A DNA stretch of 64,000 nt, from assembly GCF_013404085.1 (NCBI RefSeq), contig NZ_JABFHO010000001.1, positions 1,611,001 through 1,675,000 of the forward strand, given 5' to 3'. The notes beneath the pieces are model-generated. The model made no database searches, was not told the DNA's origin, and saw only the letters and a program-made list of their open reading frames with translations. The position numbers and the translations under genes are program-made. Below are positions 1-7,087 of the stretch, piece by piece (positions within the stretch are counted from its first letter, which is position 1; the number at the start of each line of letters is the position of its first letter). The stretch is from Winogradskyella helgolandensis (GTDB lineage Bacteria; Bacteroidota; Bacteroidia; Flavobacteriales; Flavobacteriaceae).

Positions 1-30
1 CTTTCCAAATATATTAAGAACTAAAATAAT

Positions 31-57
31 ACGAATGCGCAACAAGTGCGCATTGAC
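31..57. repeat. Short palindrome upstream of the enoyl-CoA hydratase gene
   Basis: AATGCGC (34-40) and GCGCATT (48-54) form a 7-bp stem around a 7-base loop, ending 15 bases before the ATG at 69. There is no T-tract on the plus strand, so this looks more like a small intergenic palindrome or leader hairpin than a terminator. No function can be assigned. Confidence 0.4.
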
Positions 58-68
58 ATACTAAGAAA

Positions 69-821
69 ATGAACACACCATACGTAAAACTAGAAATCAA
101 AAATGAAGTAGGCTACATAGAATTCTTTCATCCTGCTCACAATTCTCTTCCGGGAGATGTATTAGCAAAATTAGCAAACACAATTACTGAAGCAGGCGAA
201 AATGATGCTATAAAGGTAATCGTCCTTAAAAGTGGAGGAGACCGAACATTTTGTGCTGGAGCAAGTTTTACTGAGCTAATAAATATCAATGATGCAGCAA
301 CTGGAAAAGTGTTTTTCTCAGGTTTCGTAAACGTAATCAACGCGATGCGTAAATGCCCAAAGTTCATTATTGGACGTATTCAAGGAAAAACTGTTGGAGG
401 TGGAGTAGGACTTGCAGCAGCAACAGATTATTGTATGGCAACAAAATTTGCTTCTATTAAGTTAAGCGAGCTAAATATTGGTATTGGACCATTTGTTGTC
501 GGGCCAGCAATAGAACGTAAAATGGGATTAAGCGCTATGTCGCAAATCGCAATTGACGCAAATACATTTTATCCTGCAGAATGGGTAAAACAAAAAGGTT
601 TATTCACGCAAGTGTATGAAAGTACCGAAGAACTAGATGAGGCAGTAAAAACAACAGCAGAGCATTTATGTACCTATAATACAGAAGCGATGCTAGAAAT
701 GAAAAAAGTATTCTGGCAAGGCACAGACCATTGGGATACTTTATTAGCAGAACGTGCAGCAACAAGTGGAAAACTAGTTTTGAGTGAGTTCACTAAAGAA
801 AAATTAAAAGGATTTAAATAA
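69..821 (+). CDS. Enoyl-CoA hydratase/isomerase family protein (phenylacetate pathway)
   Basis: This 250-residue protein is a full-length crotonase-fold enzyme. The family forms an oxyanion hole from two backbone NH groups, here in FCAGAS (about residue 62) and GGGVGLA (about residues 112-118), and SELNIGIGP (about 138-146) is the usual active-site segment. Crotonases hydrate or isomerise acyl-CoA thioesters in the cytoplasm. The next gene downstream is paaY, which places this one in a phenylacetyl-CoA catabolic operon, in a PaaF- or PaaG-like role. Which of the two reactions it catalyses cannot be read from the sequence. The ATG at 69 follows the AAGAAA stretch closely and is the natural start. 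The rest of the operon presumably lies upstream of the window. Confidence 0.88.
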   Translation: MNTPYVKLEIKNEVGYIEFFHPAHNSLPGDVLAKLANTITEAGENDAIKVIVLKSGGDRTFCAGASFTELININDAATGKVFFSGFVNVINAMRKCPKFIIGRIQGKTVGGGVGLAAATDYCMATKFASIKLSELNIGIGPFVVGPAIERKMGLSAMSQIAIDANTFYPAEWVKQKGLFTQVYESTEELDEAVKTTAEHLCTYNTEAMLEMKKVFWQGTDHWDTLLAERAATSGKLVLSEFTKEKLKGFK

Positions 822-825
822 AAAT

Positions 826-892
826 TTCATTGCGAGGACGAAAAACGTGGTAATCTCTTGATGAGATTCTTCGCTTCGCTCTGAATGATAAA
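826..892. repeat. Degenerate intergenic palindromic (REP-like) element
   Basis: The spacer between the hydratase gene and paaY is almost entirely an imperfect palindrome. It opens with TTTCATTGCGAGGACGAA, has a central hairpin AATCTC/GAGATT (852-857 and 863-868), and closes with TTCGCTTCGCTCTGAATGA, a degenerate mirror of the start. This architecture is typical of intergenic REP-type sequences in Flavobacteriaceae (recalled, not checked). It sits inside an apparent operon and so would be transcribed as a hairpin. Confidence 0.55.
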
Positions 893-904
893 CTCGAGAA
901 AAAA

Positions 905-1504
905 ATGGCAATATATTCATTCAAAGGTTACACACCAGTAGTACATAAATCAAGTTTCGTACATCCGCTTGCGGCAGTAACAGGAAATGTCATTATTGGT
1001 AAAAACTGTTATATTGGTCCGGGAGCAGCCATTCGTGGAGATTGGGGACAAATTATTTTAGAAGATGGAGTAAATATTCAAGAGAATTGTACAGTGCATA
1101 TGTTTCCAGGTAAGTCCATCACACTAAAAGAAAGTGCACATGTGGGACATGGAGCGATAATTCATGGTGCAAATTTGGGTAGAAATTGCCTAATTGGTAT
1201 GAATACTGTTATTATGGACGATTCCGAAATTGGTGACGAATGTATTATAGGAGCTATGTCGTTTGTAAAAGCAGAAACAAAAATCCCGTATCGAAGTTTA
1301 GTGGTTGGAAATCCTGCAAAAATAATTCGTGGTGTTACTGACGAAATGATAGACTGGAAAACAAAAGGCACACAGTTGTACCAACAATTACCAGCAGATT
1401 GTCACGAGAGTTTACGAGAAGTTGAACCATTAAGAGAAGTGCCGGAAAACATGAAAATTCAAGATGATGTTTATAAAACACTTCGAGAAACGTTTAAGAA
1501 GTAA
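905..1504 (+). CDS. paaY: PaaY-type hexapeptide-repeat thioesterase
   Basis: The 199-residue protein is built of hexapeptide repeats of the left-handed beta-helix type (for example VIIGKNCYIGPGAAIRG near residues 28-45) and has the gamma-carbonic-anhydrase-like histidines in VHMFPG and HVGHGAIIHGA (about residues 64-91). PaaY proteins have this length and organisation and are thioesterases that clear dead-end ring-epoxide or oxepin CoA intermediates formed during aerobic phenylacetate degradation. The C-terminal helical tail is also PaaY-like. Its position directly after a crotonase gene supports the assignment. A generic gamma-carbonic anhydrase is the main alternative. Confidence 0.85.
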   Translation: MAIYSFKGYTPVVHKSSFVHPLAAVTGNVIIGKNCYIGPGAAIRGDWGQIILEDGVNIQENCTVHMFPGKSITLKESAHVGHGAIIHGANLGRNCLIGMNTVIMDDSEIGDECIIGAMSFVKAETKIPYRSLVVGNPAKIIRGVTDEMIDWKTKGTQLYQQLPADCHESLREVEPLREVPENMKIQDDVYKTLRETFKK

Positions 1505-1513
1505 CATTGTAAA

Positions 1514-1547
1514 GATTGTCCCCTTGAGGGGACTTTAGGGGTGTTTT
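1514..1547. repeat. CCCCTTGAGGGG palindrome family, copy 1
   Basis: The core GTCCCCTTGAGGGGAC is followed by TTTAGGGGTGTTTT. The same unit occurs in inverted orientation at 4862-4893 and again in direct orientation at 4912-4945. Here it lies between the convergent paaY and Lrp-type genes, and its hairpin could act as a transcription end. Three near-identical copies within 3.5 kb point to an interspersed repeat rather than a gene-specific terminator. Confidence 0.7.
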
Positions 1548-1602
1548 CGAAAAACAAACGAGATTTAAAAACACATGGACTCTTAGTCTCAAATGAGCTA
1601 TT

Positions 1603-2079
1603 CTACAAAACCCTGCTCAAATCAATCTCATTAGTTTCTTTACTCGTAGACAAAGCAATCAAGCTTTGTACATTCCCTAAATATGGAAGAAGCGTTAATT
1701 TTGAAATGATAAACGTTTCATAAGCTTCAATATCCTCTACAACTAGTTTTAATAAATAGTCAAAATTTCCACTGACGCGATGGCATTCTACAACTTCAGG
1801 AAAGTTGTTGATTTCCTTTACAAACTTTTCTAAATAACTTCGCGTATGACCTTGCAAAGTGATTCCTATAAAAACAGTCAGCTTTAAACCTATTTTCTTA
1901 TTGTTTAAAACAGCGACATATTTTTCAATATACCCTTCCTTTTCTAATTTTTTTATACGTTCAAATATTGGTGAAGTGCTCATGCCGAGTTCCTCAGCAA
2001 TACTTTTTGTTGTTCGATTGCTATTCTTTTGTAGTATAACTAACAGTTGTGTGTCTATTTTATCGAGTGTATGTGGCAT
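1603..2079 (-). CDS. Lrp/AsnC family transcriptional regulator
   Basis: The 158 residues match the two-domain Lrp/AsnC plan. An N-terminal helix-turn-helix (about residues 5-62, with DKIDTQLLVILQKNSNRT and SIAEELGMSTSPIFERIKKLE) precedes a RAM ligand-binding and oligomerisation domain (about 70-145). The gene is divergent from the E2, aminotransferase and E1 genes for branched-chain keto-acid oxidation. Lrp-type activators of bkd operons (BkdR in Pseudomonas) are a known precedent, so control of that cluster by leucine, isoleucine or valine is a reasonable inference. No operator can be defined by eye in the 171-bp divergent region. Confidence 0.9.
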   Translation of the reverse strand: MPHTLDKIDTQLLVILQKNSNRTTKSIAEELGMSTSPIFERIKKLEKEGYIEKYVAVLNNKKIGLKLTVFIGITLQGHTRSYLEKFVKEINNFPEVVECHRVSGNFDYLLKLVVEDIEAYETFIISKLTLLPYLGNVQSLIALSTSKETNEIDLSRVL

Positions 2080-2195
2080 GAGAAAATTAGTTGCTTTAAA
2101 GCGGTAAATTTAATGATTAAAAGTCTAATAATCTGTAATGGTGTTTATTTTAAGAATAATATCCTTTTCAATGGTAAATTAAAAGATTTTAACAA

Positions 2196-2223
2196 TTGTA
2201 TAATTCAATATGCATTATCTTTA
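2196..2223 (+). promoter_or_regulatory. Putative promoter of the branched-chain keto-acid dehydrogenase cluster
   Basis: TTG (2196-2198), a 17-base spacer and TATCTTTA (2216-2223) fit the Bacteroidota sigma consensus TTTG-N17-23-TAnnTTTG with one mismatch in the -7 box. The predicted transcript would start near 2230. That rules out translation starts upstream of it and supports the TTG start at 2251. Confidence 0.45.
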
Positions 2224-2250
2224 ATTCTTATATTTCTAAACTACGATAAC

Positions 2251-3558
2251 TTGAAGAATTTCGAATTAAAGATGCCTAAAATGGGCGAAAGTATAACCGA
2301 AGGCACCATTATCAATTGGTTAATTTCTGAAGGAGACTCTTTCGAAGAAGGAGATATTATACTTGAAGTCGCTACAGATAAAGTAGATAACGAAGTGCCA
2401 GCACCAGCAGCAGGAACTTTAATTAAAACCATGTTTCAAGCAAAAGATGTCGTTCCAGTAGGAGAAGTTCTTGCGATTTTAGAAGTTTCAGAAGTGAAGA
2501 AATCGAAATTACAAAATGAACTTAAAGCTGCAAGTTCGAGCGCTGCTGAGAATAAGGTAAAGTCTAAAAGACCAAAGCCAGTACAGCAGGCTTCCAACTC
2601 GAGTTCTACTTCATTTTCAACATCAAACGCAAACACCTTCTTTTCGCCATTAATCATCAAAATAGCAAAAGAGCATCACATCAGTTTTGAAGAATTAGCA
2701 CGAATTCCTGCAACAGGAAATGAAGGCAGACTTCGTAAAAGCGATGTGTTTCAATATATAGATGAAGGACGACCATATAAATTCGCACAACCAGTAGCCG
2801 AAAAAGATCCAACAGCCTATAGAATTCCACAATTACAGTTCGATAAAGGCAAAGGGAAAGTCATCGAAATGGACAGAATGCGTCAAATGATTGCGGACCA
2901 TATGGTGTATTCAAAACATACATCACCACATGTTACTGCTTACGTTGAAGCCGATTTAACAAACATGGTCAACTGGCGAAATGCTAACAAAGCAGCTTTT
3001 CAAGAAAAACACGGCGAACGCTTAACCTTTACACCACTATTTGTAGAAGCCGTAGCCAAAGCTGTTAAAGATTTTCCGAATATTAATGCCTCAGTCGATG
3101 GTAATAACATCATCGTTAAAGCAGATATAAACATTGGTATGGCAACAGCTTTACCAAGCGGAAATTTAATTGTTCCTGTAGTAAAAAATGCAGACACTAA
3201 AGATTTAAAAACCATTGCAGCTAACGTAAATGAATTAGCTGGAAAAGCAAGGGAAAATAAATTAGCAGGCGACGATATTAAAGGTAGCACCTTCACAATA
3301 TCAAACGTTGGAACATTTGGTAGCGTCATGGGAACACCAATAATTAACCAACCAGAGGTTGCCATTTTAGCGTTAGGAATTATAAAAAAACGACCAGAAG
3401 TCATCGAAACCGAAAATGGAGATGAAATAGCTATCAGAAGCATGATGTACTTATCGCTTTCTTTCGATCATCGCGTAGTAGACGGATTCTTAGGAGGAAG
3501 TTTTGTAAGAAGAGTAGCAGATTATTTCGAACAATTTGATACTAATAGAGAAATATAA
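2251..3558 (+). CDS. Dihydrolipoamide acyltransferase (E2) of a 2-oxo acid dehydrogenase complex
   Basis: Read from TTG at 2251, the product has 435 residues and starts MKNFELKMPKMGES, which matches the expected N-terminus of the lipoyl domain. The open frame continues upstream to about 2047 but adds no family-like sequence and would lie before the predicted promoter. An ATG at 2272 is the alternative start. Domains in order: one lipoyl domain with the lipoylated lysine in ATDKVDNE (Lys44), an Ala/Ser-rich linker, an E3/E1-binding domain (about 130-170), and the acyltransferase domain ending in the catalytic SFDHRVVDG motif. With the aminotransferase and fused E1 downstream, it most likely works in branched-chain 2-keto acid oxidation. 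No E3 gene is nearby, so a shared E3 is inferred. Confidence 0.88.
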   Translation: MKNFELKMPKMGESITEGTIINWLISEGDSFEEGDIILEVATDKVDNEVPAPAAGTLIKTMFQAKDVVPVGEVLAILEVSEVKKSKLQNELKAASSSAAENKVKSKRPKPVQQASNSSSTSFSTSNANTFFSPLIIKIAKEHHISFEELARIPATGNEGRLRKSDVFQYIDEGRPYKFAQPVAEKDPTAYRIPQLQFDKGKGKVIEMDRMRQMIADHMVYSKHTSPHVTAYVEADLTNMVNWRNANKAAFQEKHGERLTFTPLFVEAVAKAVKDFPNINASVDGNNIIVKADINIGMATALPSGNLIVPVVKNADTKDLKTIAANVNELAGKARENKLAGDDIKGSTFTISNVGTFGSVMGTPIINQPEVAILALGIIKKRPEVIETENGDEIAIRSMMYLSLSFDHRVVDGFLGGSFVRRVADYFEQFDTNREI

Positions 3559-3565
3559 ATCATTT

Positions 3566-3637
3566 GTCATTCCTGCGAAGGCAGGAATCCACTATGAAAT
3601 AATAAATTAAATAGGTTCCTGCCTACGCAGGAATGAC
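3566..3637. repeat. Long inverted repeat GTCATTCCTGCG / CGCAGGAATGAC
   Basis: The arms 3566-3590 and 3614-3637 are near-perfect reverse complements. Each arm is itself a hairpin (TCCTGCgaaGGCAGGA and TTCCTGCctaCGCAGGAA). The element fills the gap between the E2 and aminotransferase genes, so it would be transcribed as a large structured spacer in the operon. Repeats of this kind are widespread between genes in many bacteria (recalled, not checked). Confidence 0.75.
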
Positions 3638-3645
3638 AGCAAATT

Positions 3646-4713
3646 ATGAGCCACAACATATCTATACAAAAAGTAACCGAATCTAAAGTCTCAAACATAG
3701 ACTTCAACAACATACCATTAGGTACAACATTCACAGACCACATGTTTATTTGTGATTATAACAATGGTGTTTGGGAAAACCCAAGAATAGAACCAATGGG
3801 AATGATTCCTACACATCCAGCAGCCATGGCTTTGCATTACGGACAAGCCATTTTCGAAGGCATGAAAGCCACTGTAGATGCTAACGGAAATCCTATGCTT
3901 TTCAGGCCATCAAAAAATGCAGAACGGTTAAATTTTAGCGCAGACCGAATGGGAATGCCTCATTTTCCAGAAGATTTATTCGTAGAAGGCTTAAAACAAC
4001 TAGTTGCAATAGAACAAAATTGGATTCCACCAATGGACGGAAGTGCACTCTATTTAAGACCATTTATGTATGCCGACGAAGCCTTTATAGGTATGCGCGC
4101 AGCAACACATTACAAGTTTGTAATCATGGCATCACCAGCTGGTCCATTTTTTACTAAACGTATAAAACTATGGGCAGAAAATAAATATATACGTGCAGCC
4201 TCAGGCGGAACAGGAGAAGCAAAAGCAGCAGGTAATTACGCAGCAGCCATTCGTCCAACAGAATTAGCAAAAGCCAAAGGGTACGACCAAGTATTGTGGC
4301 TAGATGCGGTAGAGCACAACTATATCCAAGAAGTAGGAACCATGAATATTTTCTTTAAAGTCAGCGGAAAATTTATCACGCCAAAACGCGATGGTTCCAT
4401 TTTAGATGGTATTACCAGAATGAGCGTTATAGATATTTTAAGAGACAAAGGTTGCGAGGTTACAGAACGCGCTATAACTATTCAAGAAATCCGAGATGCT
4501 TCAATTGACGGTACATTAGAAGAAGCTTTCGGAACAGGAACAGCCGTTGGTATTGCTTATATTCAAGAAATTGCAATGGGCGAAACAATAATTCATGTAT
4601 CAGATAAAAGTCCAGTTGGTTTAGAAGTTAACAATACTCTAAACGCTATCAAAACAGGTAAAATTGAAGATAAATTTAATTGGATGATTAAAATTGAAAA
4701 CCAATTAGCTTAA
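3646..4713 (+). CDS. ilvE: Branched-chain amino acid aminotransferase (class IV, PLP)
   Basis: This 355-residue fold-type IV aminotransferase has the catalytic lysine in GEAKAAGNYA, the conserved QVLWLDAVEHNYIQEVGTMN segment and the C-terminal GTGTAVGIA phosphate-binding region. Its length matches the 340-360 residue BCAT class II branch found in Bacteroidota. It interconverts leucine, isoleucine and valine with their 2-keto acids. Lying between E2 and E1 of a keto-acid dehydrogenase, it probably supplies substrate for degradation, although a biosynthetic role is equally possible for the enzyme itself. The start MSHNISIQK follows directly after the inverted repeat that ends at 3637. Confidence 0.92.
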   Translation: MSHNISIQKVTESKVSNIDFNNIPLGTTFTDHMFICDYNNGVWENPRIEPMGMIPTHPAAMALHYGQAIFEGMKATVDANGNPMLFRPSKNAERLNFSADRMGMPHFPEDLFVEGLKQLVAIEQNWIPPMDGSALYLRPFMYADEAFIGMRAATHYKFVIMASPAGPFFTKRIKLWAENKYIRAASGGTGEAKAAGNYAAAIRPTELAKAKGYDQVLWLDAVEHNYIQEVGTMNIFFKVSGKFITPKRDGSILDGITRMSVIDILRDKGCEVTERAITIQEIRDASIDGTLEEAFGTGTAVGIAYIQEIAMGETIIHVSDKSPVGLEVNNTLNAIKTGKIEDKFNWMIKIENQLA

Positions 4714-4717
4714 AGTA

Positions 4718-4862
4718 ATTTGGGCGTTACCACACGGGTCGGGCTTTCGGCAGTCGCTTTTTTTGAGAAAAACAAAAAAGAGCTTCAACAAATGCCTCAA
4801 CTGCGAAGCAATCACGAGTTCATATTTATTAAATAAGAATGAACGAGTAATCCCTAACGCAA
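4718..4862. repeat. Structured intergenic element (GGGCGTTACC...GGTCGGGCTTTCGGC family), degenerate
   Basis: After the aminotransferase stop there is TTTGGGCGTTACC, CGGGTCGGGCTTTCGGC, then a T-rich and A-rich inverted pair around 4759-4786, and finally AATCCCTAACGC. I recall this arrangement (GGGCGTT, GGTCGGGCTTTCCGC, T-run and A-run hairpin, CCCTAACGC) as an abundant non-coding repeat in Flavobacteriaceae genomes. The element at 63488-63640 appears to be a second, decayed member. No open reading frame is present. Function unknown. Confidence 0.5.
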
Positions 4863-4945
4863 AAACACCCCTAAAGTCCCCTCAAGGGGACAATAGTTCT
4901 AAGATTATTCAAGGATTGTCCCCTTGAGGGGACTTTAAGGGTGTA
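4862..4945. repeat. CCCCTTGAGGGG palindrome family, inverted pair (copies 2 and 3)
   Basis: Copy 2 (4862-4893) is the reverse complement of the 1514-1547 unit, and copy 3 (4912-4945) is in direct orientation, so the two face each other across an 18-base gap. Together they could fold into one long hairpin. They sit between the aminotransferase and E1 genes. The near-identity of all three copies implies recent spread or continuing homogenisation. Confidence 0.7.
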
Positions 4946-4974
4946 GAAGTAGAAAGTAAGTTTAACTAATGAGA

Positions 4975-4992
4975 TTCCCACTTTCGTGGGAA
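4975..4992 (+). promoter_or_regulatory. Hairpin abutting the E1 start codon
   Basis: TTCCCAC (4975-4981) pairs with GTGGGAA (4986-4992) around a 4-base loop. The stem ends directly before ATG 4993 and seven bases before ATG 4999. GTGGGA is the only purine-rich ribosome-binding-like stretch here, so the stem would hide it. This could tune translation, or simply be another palindrome landing next to a gene. Confidence 0.4.
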
Positions 4993-4998
4993 ATGAAT

Positions 4999-7086
4999 AT
5001 GAAAAAAGAAACACTAAAAAAAGGATTTTCAAAACTCTGCACAGCAAAAGCAATGGCAGAATTATACGAAACTAATTTTAAACATGTATCTAAATACGTA
5101 CACGCCACATCTCGTGGACATGAAGCCATTCAAATCGCTTTAGGTTTACAATTATTACCTCAAGATTATGCATTTCCGTACTATAGAGACGATGCTATGC
5201 TATTATCATTTGGTTTAGAACCTTACGATTTAATGTTGCAATTATTAGCCAAAAAAGACGACCCATTTTCTGGAGGAAGAACCTATTATTCACATCCAAG
5301 TTTAAAGGACGACGATAAGCCAAAAATACCGCATCAATCCTCTGCAACAGGAATGCAAACCATTCCGGCAACAGGCGTTGCCATGGGAATGCAGTATAAA
5401 GAATTACAAGGTTTAGACGATTATAGTTTAGAATCTGACCCTGTCAGTTCGGGAGCAGTCGAGAACGCTCTAAAACCAATTACCGTTTGTAGTTTAGGAG
5501 ACGCCTCAGTAACCGAAGGAGAAATAGCAGAAGCGTTTCAAATGGCAGCTTTAAAGCAAATGCCAATCTTATATTTAGTACAAGATAATGGTTGGGATAT
5601 TAGTGCCAATGCAGCAGAAACAAGAGCACAAAATGCTTTTGAATACGCAGCAGGATTTAAAGGTTTAGACGCTATCTCAATAGATGGAGCCAATTTTACA
5701 GAAAGCTATGACGCCTTAGAAAAAGTCATAGAAACCATTCGTACAGAGCGAAGACCATTTTTAGTGCACGCCAAAGTACCATTATTAAATCATCATACAT
5801 CTGGTGTAAGAATGGAATGGTATCGCGATGATTTAGAAGAAGCACGTTCTCGTGATCCTTATCCGGTTATTAAACAACAATTACTAGATGCTGGATTTTC
5901 AGAACAAGACGTTTTAGACATTGAAAATTCCGCGAAAGCAAAAGTACAATCAGATTTTGAAAGAGCATTATTAGCCGAAGATCCAAAACCTGAGGATTTA
6001 TTTACAAACGATTTTGTACCAACACCAATTACAGAAGAGAAAGGAACACGCTCACCAGAAGGCGCAGAAAAGGTAGTGATGGTAGATTGCGCTTTATTCG
6101 CCGTAGAAGAACTTATGAAAAAGCATAAAGAATGTTTACTTTACGGACAAGATGTTGGTGGGAGATTAGGAGGTGTTTTTAGAGAAGCAGCAACATTAGC
6201 GCAAAAATTTGGAGATGATCGCGTTTTTAATACACCAATACAAGAAGCCTTTATTGTCGGTTCAACAGTCGGAATGAGTGCCGTTGGATTAAAACCAATT
6301 GTAGAGGTTCAGTTTGCCGATTATATTTGGCCTGGCTTAAATCAGTTATATACAGAAGTCAGTAGAAGTTGCTATTTGTCTAACGGTAAATGGCCAGTTA
6401 GCATGATTCTTCGCGTACCAATTGGTGCTTATGGAAGTGGTGGACCTTATCATTCATCTTCGGTTGAATCTGTAATAACAAATATTAGAGGTATAAAAAT
6501 TGCCTATCCAAGTAATGGTGCTGATTTAAAAGGGTTGATGAAAGCGGCTTATTACGATCCTAATCCTGTAGTTATTTTAGAGCATAAAGGTTTGTATTGG
6601 TCTAAAGTACCAGGAACACAAGGTGCAACATCTGTTGAGCCAAGTGAAGATTATGTTTTACCATTTGGAAAAGCTTGGGTTTTACAAGAAATCTGGAAAC
6701 AAGAAAATGTAGAAACATTAACTGTTGTGACGTACGGAATGGGAGTACATTGGGCCATGAATGCATCGGAAGAATTAGAGATGCAAGACCAAATTGAAGT
6801 CATTGATTTACGTACGTTATTTCCTTTAGACGAAGACACCATTATGAAATCGGTTAAGAAAACAGGAAAGTGTCTTGTTGTAACAGAAGAGCCTTCAAAC
6901 AATAGTTTTGCAAGAGCCTTATCTGGGAAAATTCAAGAAGAATGCTTTAAACATTTAGATGCGCCAGTAATGACGATTGGTAGTGAAAATATGCCTGCAA
7001 TTCCTTTAAATTCGACTTTAGAGCAAACGATGATTCCTTCAACAGAAAAAGTGAAAGCTAAAATTGAAGACTTGTTGAATTATTGA
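4999..7086 (+). CDS. 2-oxoacid dehydrogenase E1, fused alpha and beta subunits (branched-chain type)
   Basis: From the ATG at 4999 (MKKETLKKGFSKLC) the protein has 695 residues. In-frame ATGs at 4969 and 4993 are possible, but the extra residues come from the hairpin at 4975-4992. Residues 1 to about 335 are the E1-alpha thiamine-diphosphate domain, with the GDASVTEGE...QDNGW cofactor motif near residues 167-195. Residues from about 350 to the end are E1-beta (LYGQDVGGRLGGVF, then the transketolase C-terminal domain). The fused form is usual in Bacteroidota. It decarboxylates branched-chain 2-keto acids and passes the acyl group to the E2 encoded upstream. The stop is one base from the convergent E1-like gene at 7088, with no terminator between them. 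A decayed homologous fragment lies at 11054-11287. Confidence 0.9.
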   Translation: MKKETLKKGFSKLCTAKAMAELYETNFKHVSKYVHATSRGHEAIQIALGLQLLPQDYAFPYYRDDAMLLSFGLEPYDLMLQLLAKKDDPFSGGRTYYSHPSLKDDDKPKIPHQSSATGMQTIPATGVAMGMQYKELQGLDDYSLESDPVSSGAVENALKPITVCSLGDASVTEGEIAEAFQMAALKQMPILYLVQDNGWDISANAAETRAQNAFEYAAGFKGLDAISIDGANFTESYDALEKVIETIRTERRPFLVHAKVPLLNHHTSGVRMEWYRDDLEEARSRDPYPVIKQQLLDAGFSEQDVLDIENSAKAKVQSDFERALLAEDPKPEDLFTNDFVPTPITEEKGTRSPEGAEKVVMVDCALFAVEELMKKHKECLLYGQDVGGRLGGVFREAATLAQKFGDDRVFNTPIQEAFIVGSTVGMSAVGLKPIVEVQFADYIWPGLNQLYTEVSRSCYLSNGKWPVSMILRVPIGAYGSGGPYHSSSVESVITNIRGIKIAYPSNGADLKGLMKAAYYDPNPVVILEHKGLYWSKVPGTQGATSVEPSEDYVLPFGKAWVLQEIWKQENVETLTVVTYGMGVHWAMNASEELEMQDQIEVIDLRTLFPLDEDTIMKSVKKTGKCLVVTEEPSNNSFARALSGKIQEECFKHLDAPVMTIGSENMPAIPLNSTLEQTMIPSTEKVKAKIEDLLNY

Positions 7087-7087
7087 T

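Noticed and set aside
1541..1723. Small plus-strand ORF after paaY
   Set aside because: It lies largely antisense to the Lrp-type gene and starts within a palindromic repeat.
2047..2250. Upstream extension of the E2 gene to a TTG at 2047
   Set aside because: The residues show no family similarity, and a promoter-like sequence lies at 2196-2223. The lipoyl domain begins at 2251-2272.
4969..4998. ATG at 4969 as start of the fused E1
   Set aside because: The extra residues derive from the hairpin repeat and the homologous N-terminus begins at MKKETLKK.
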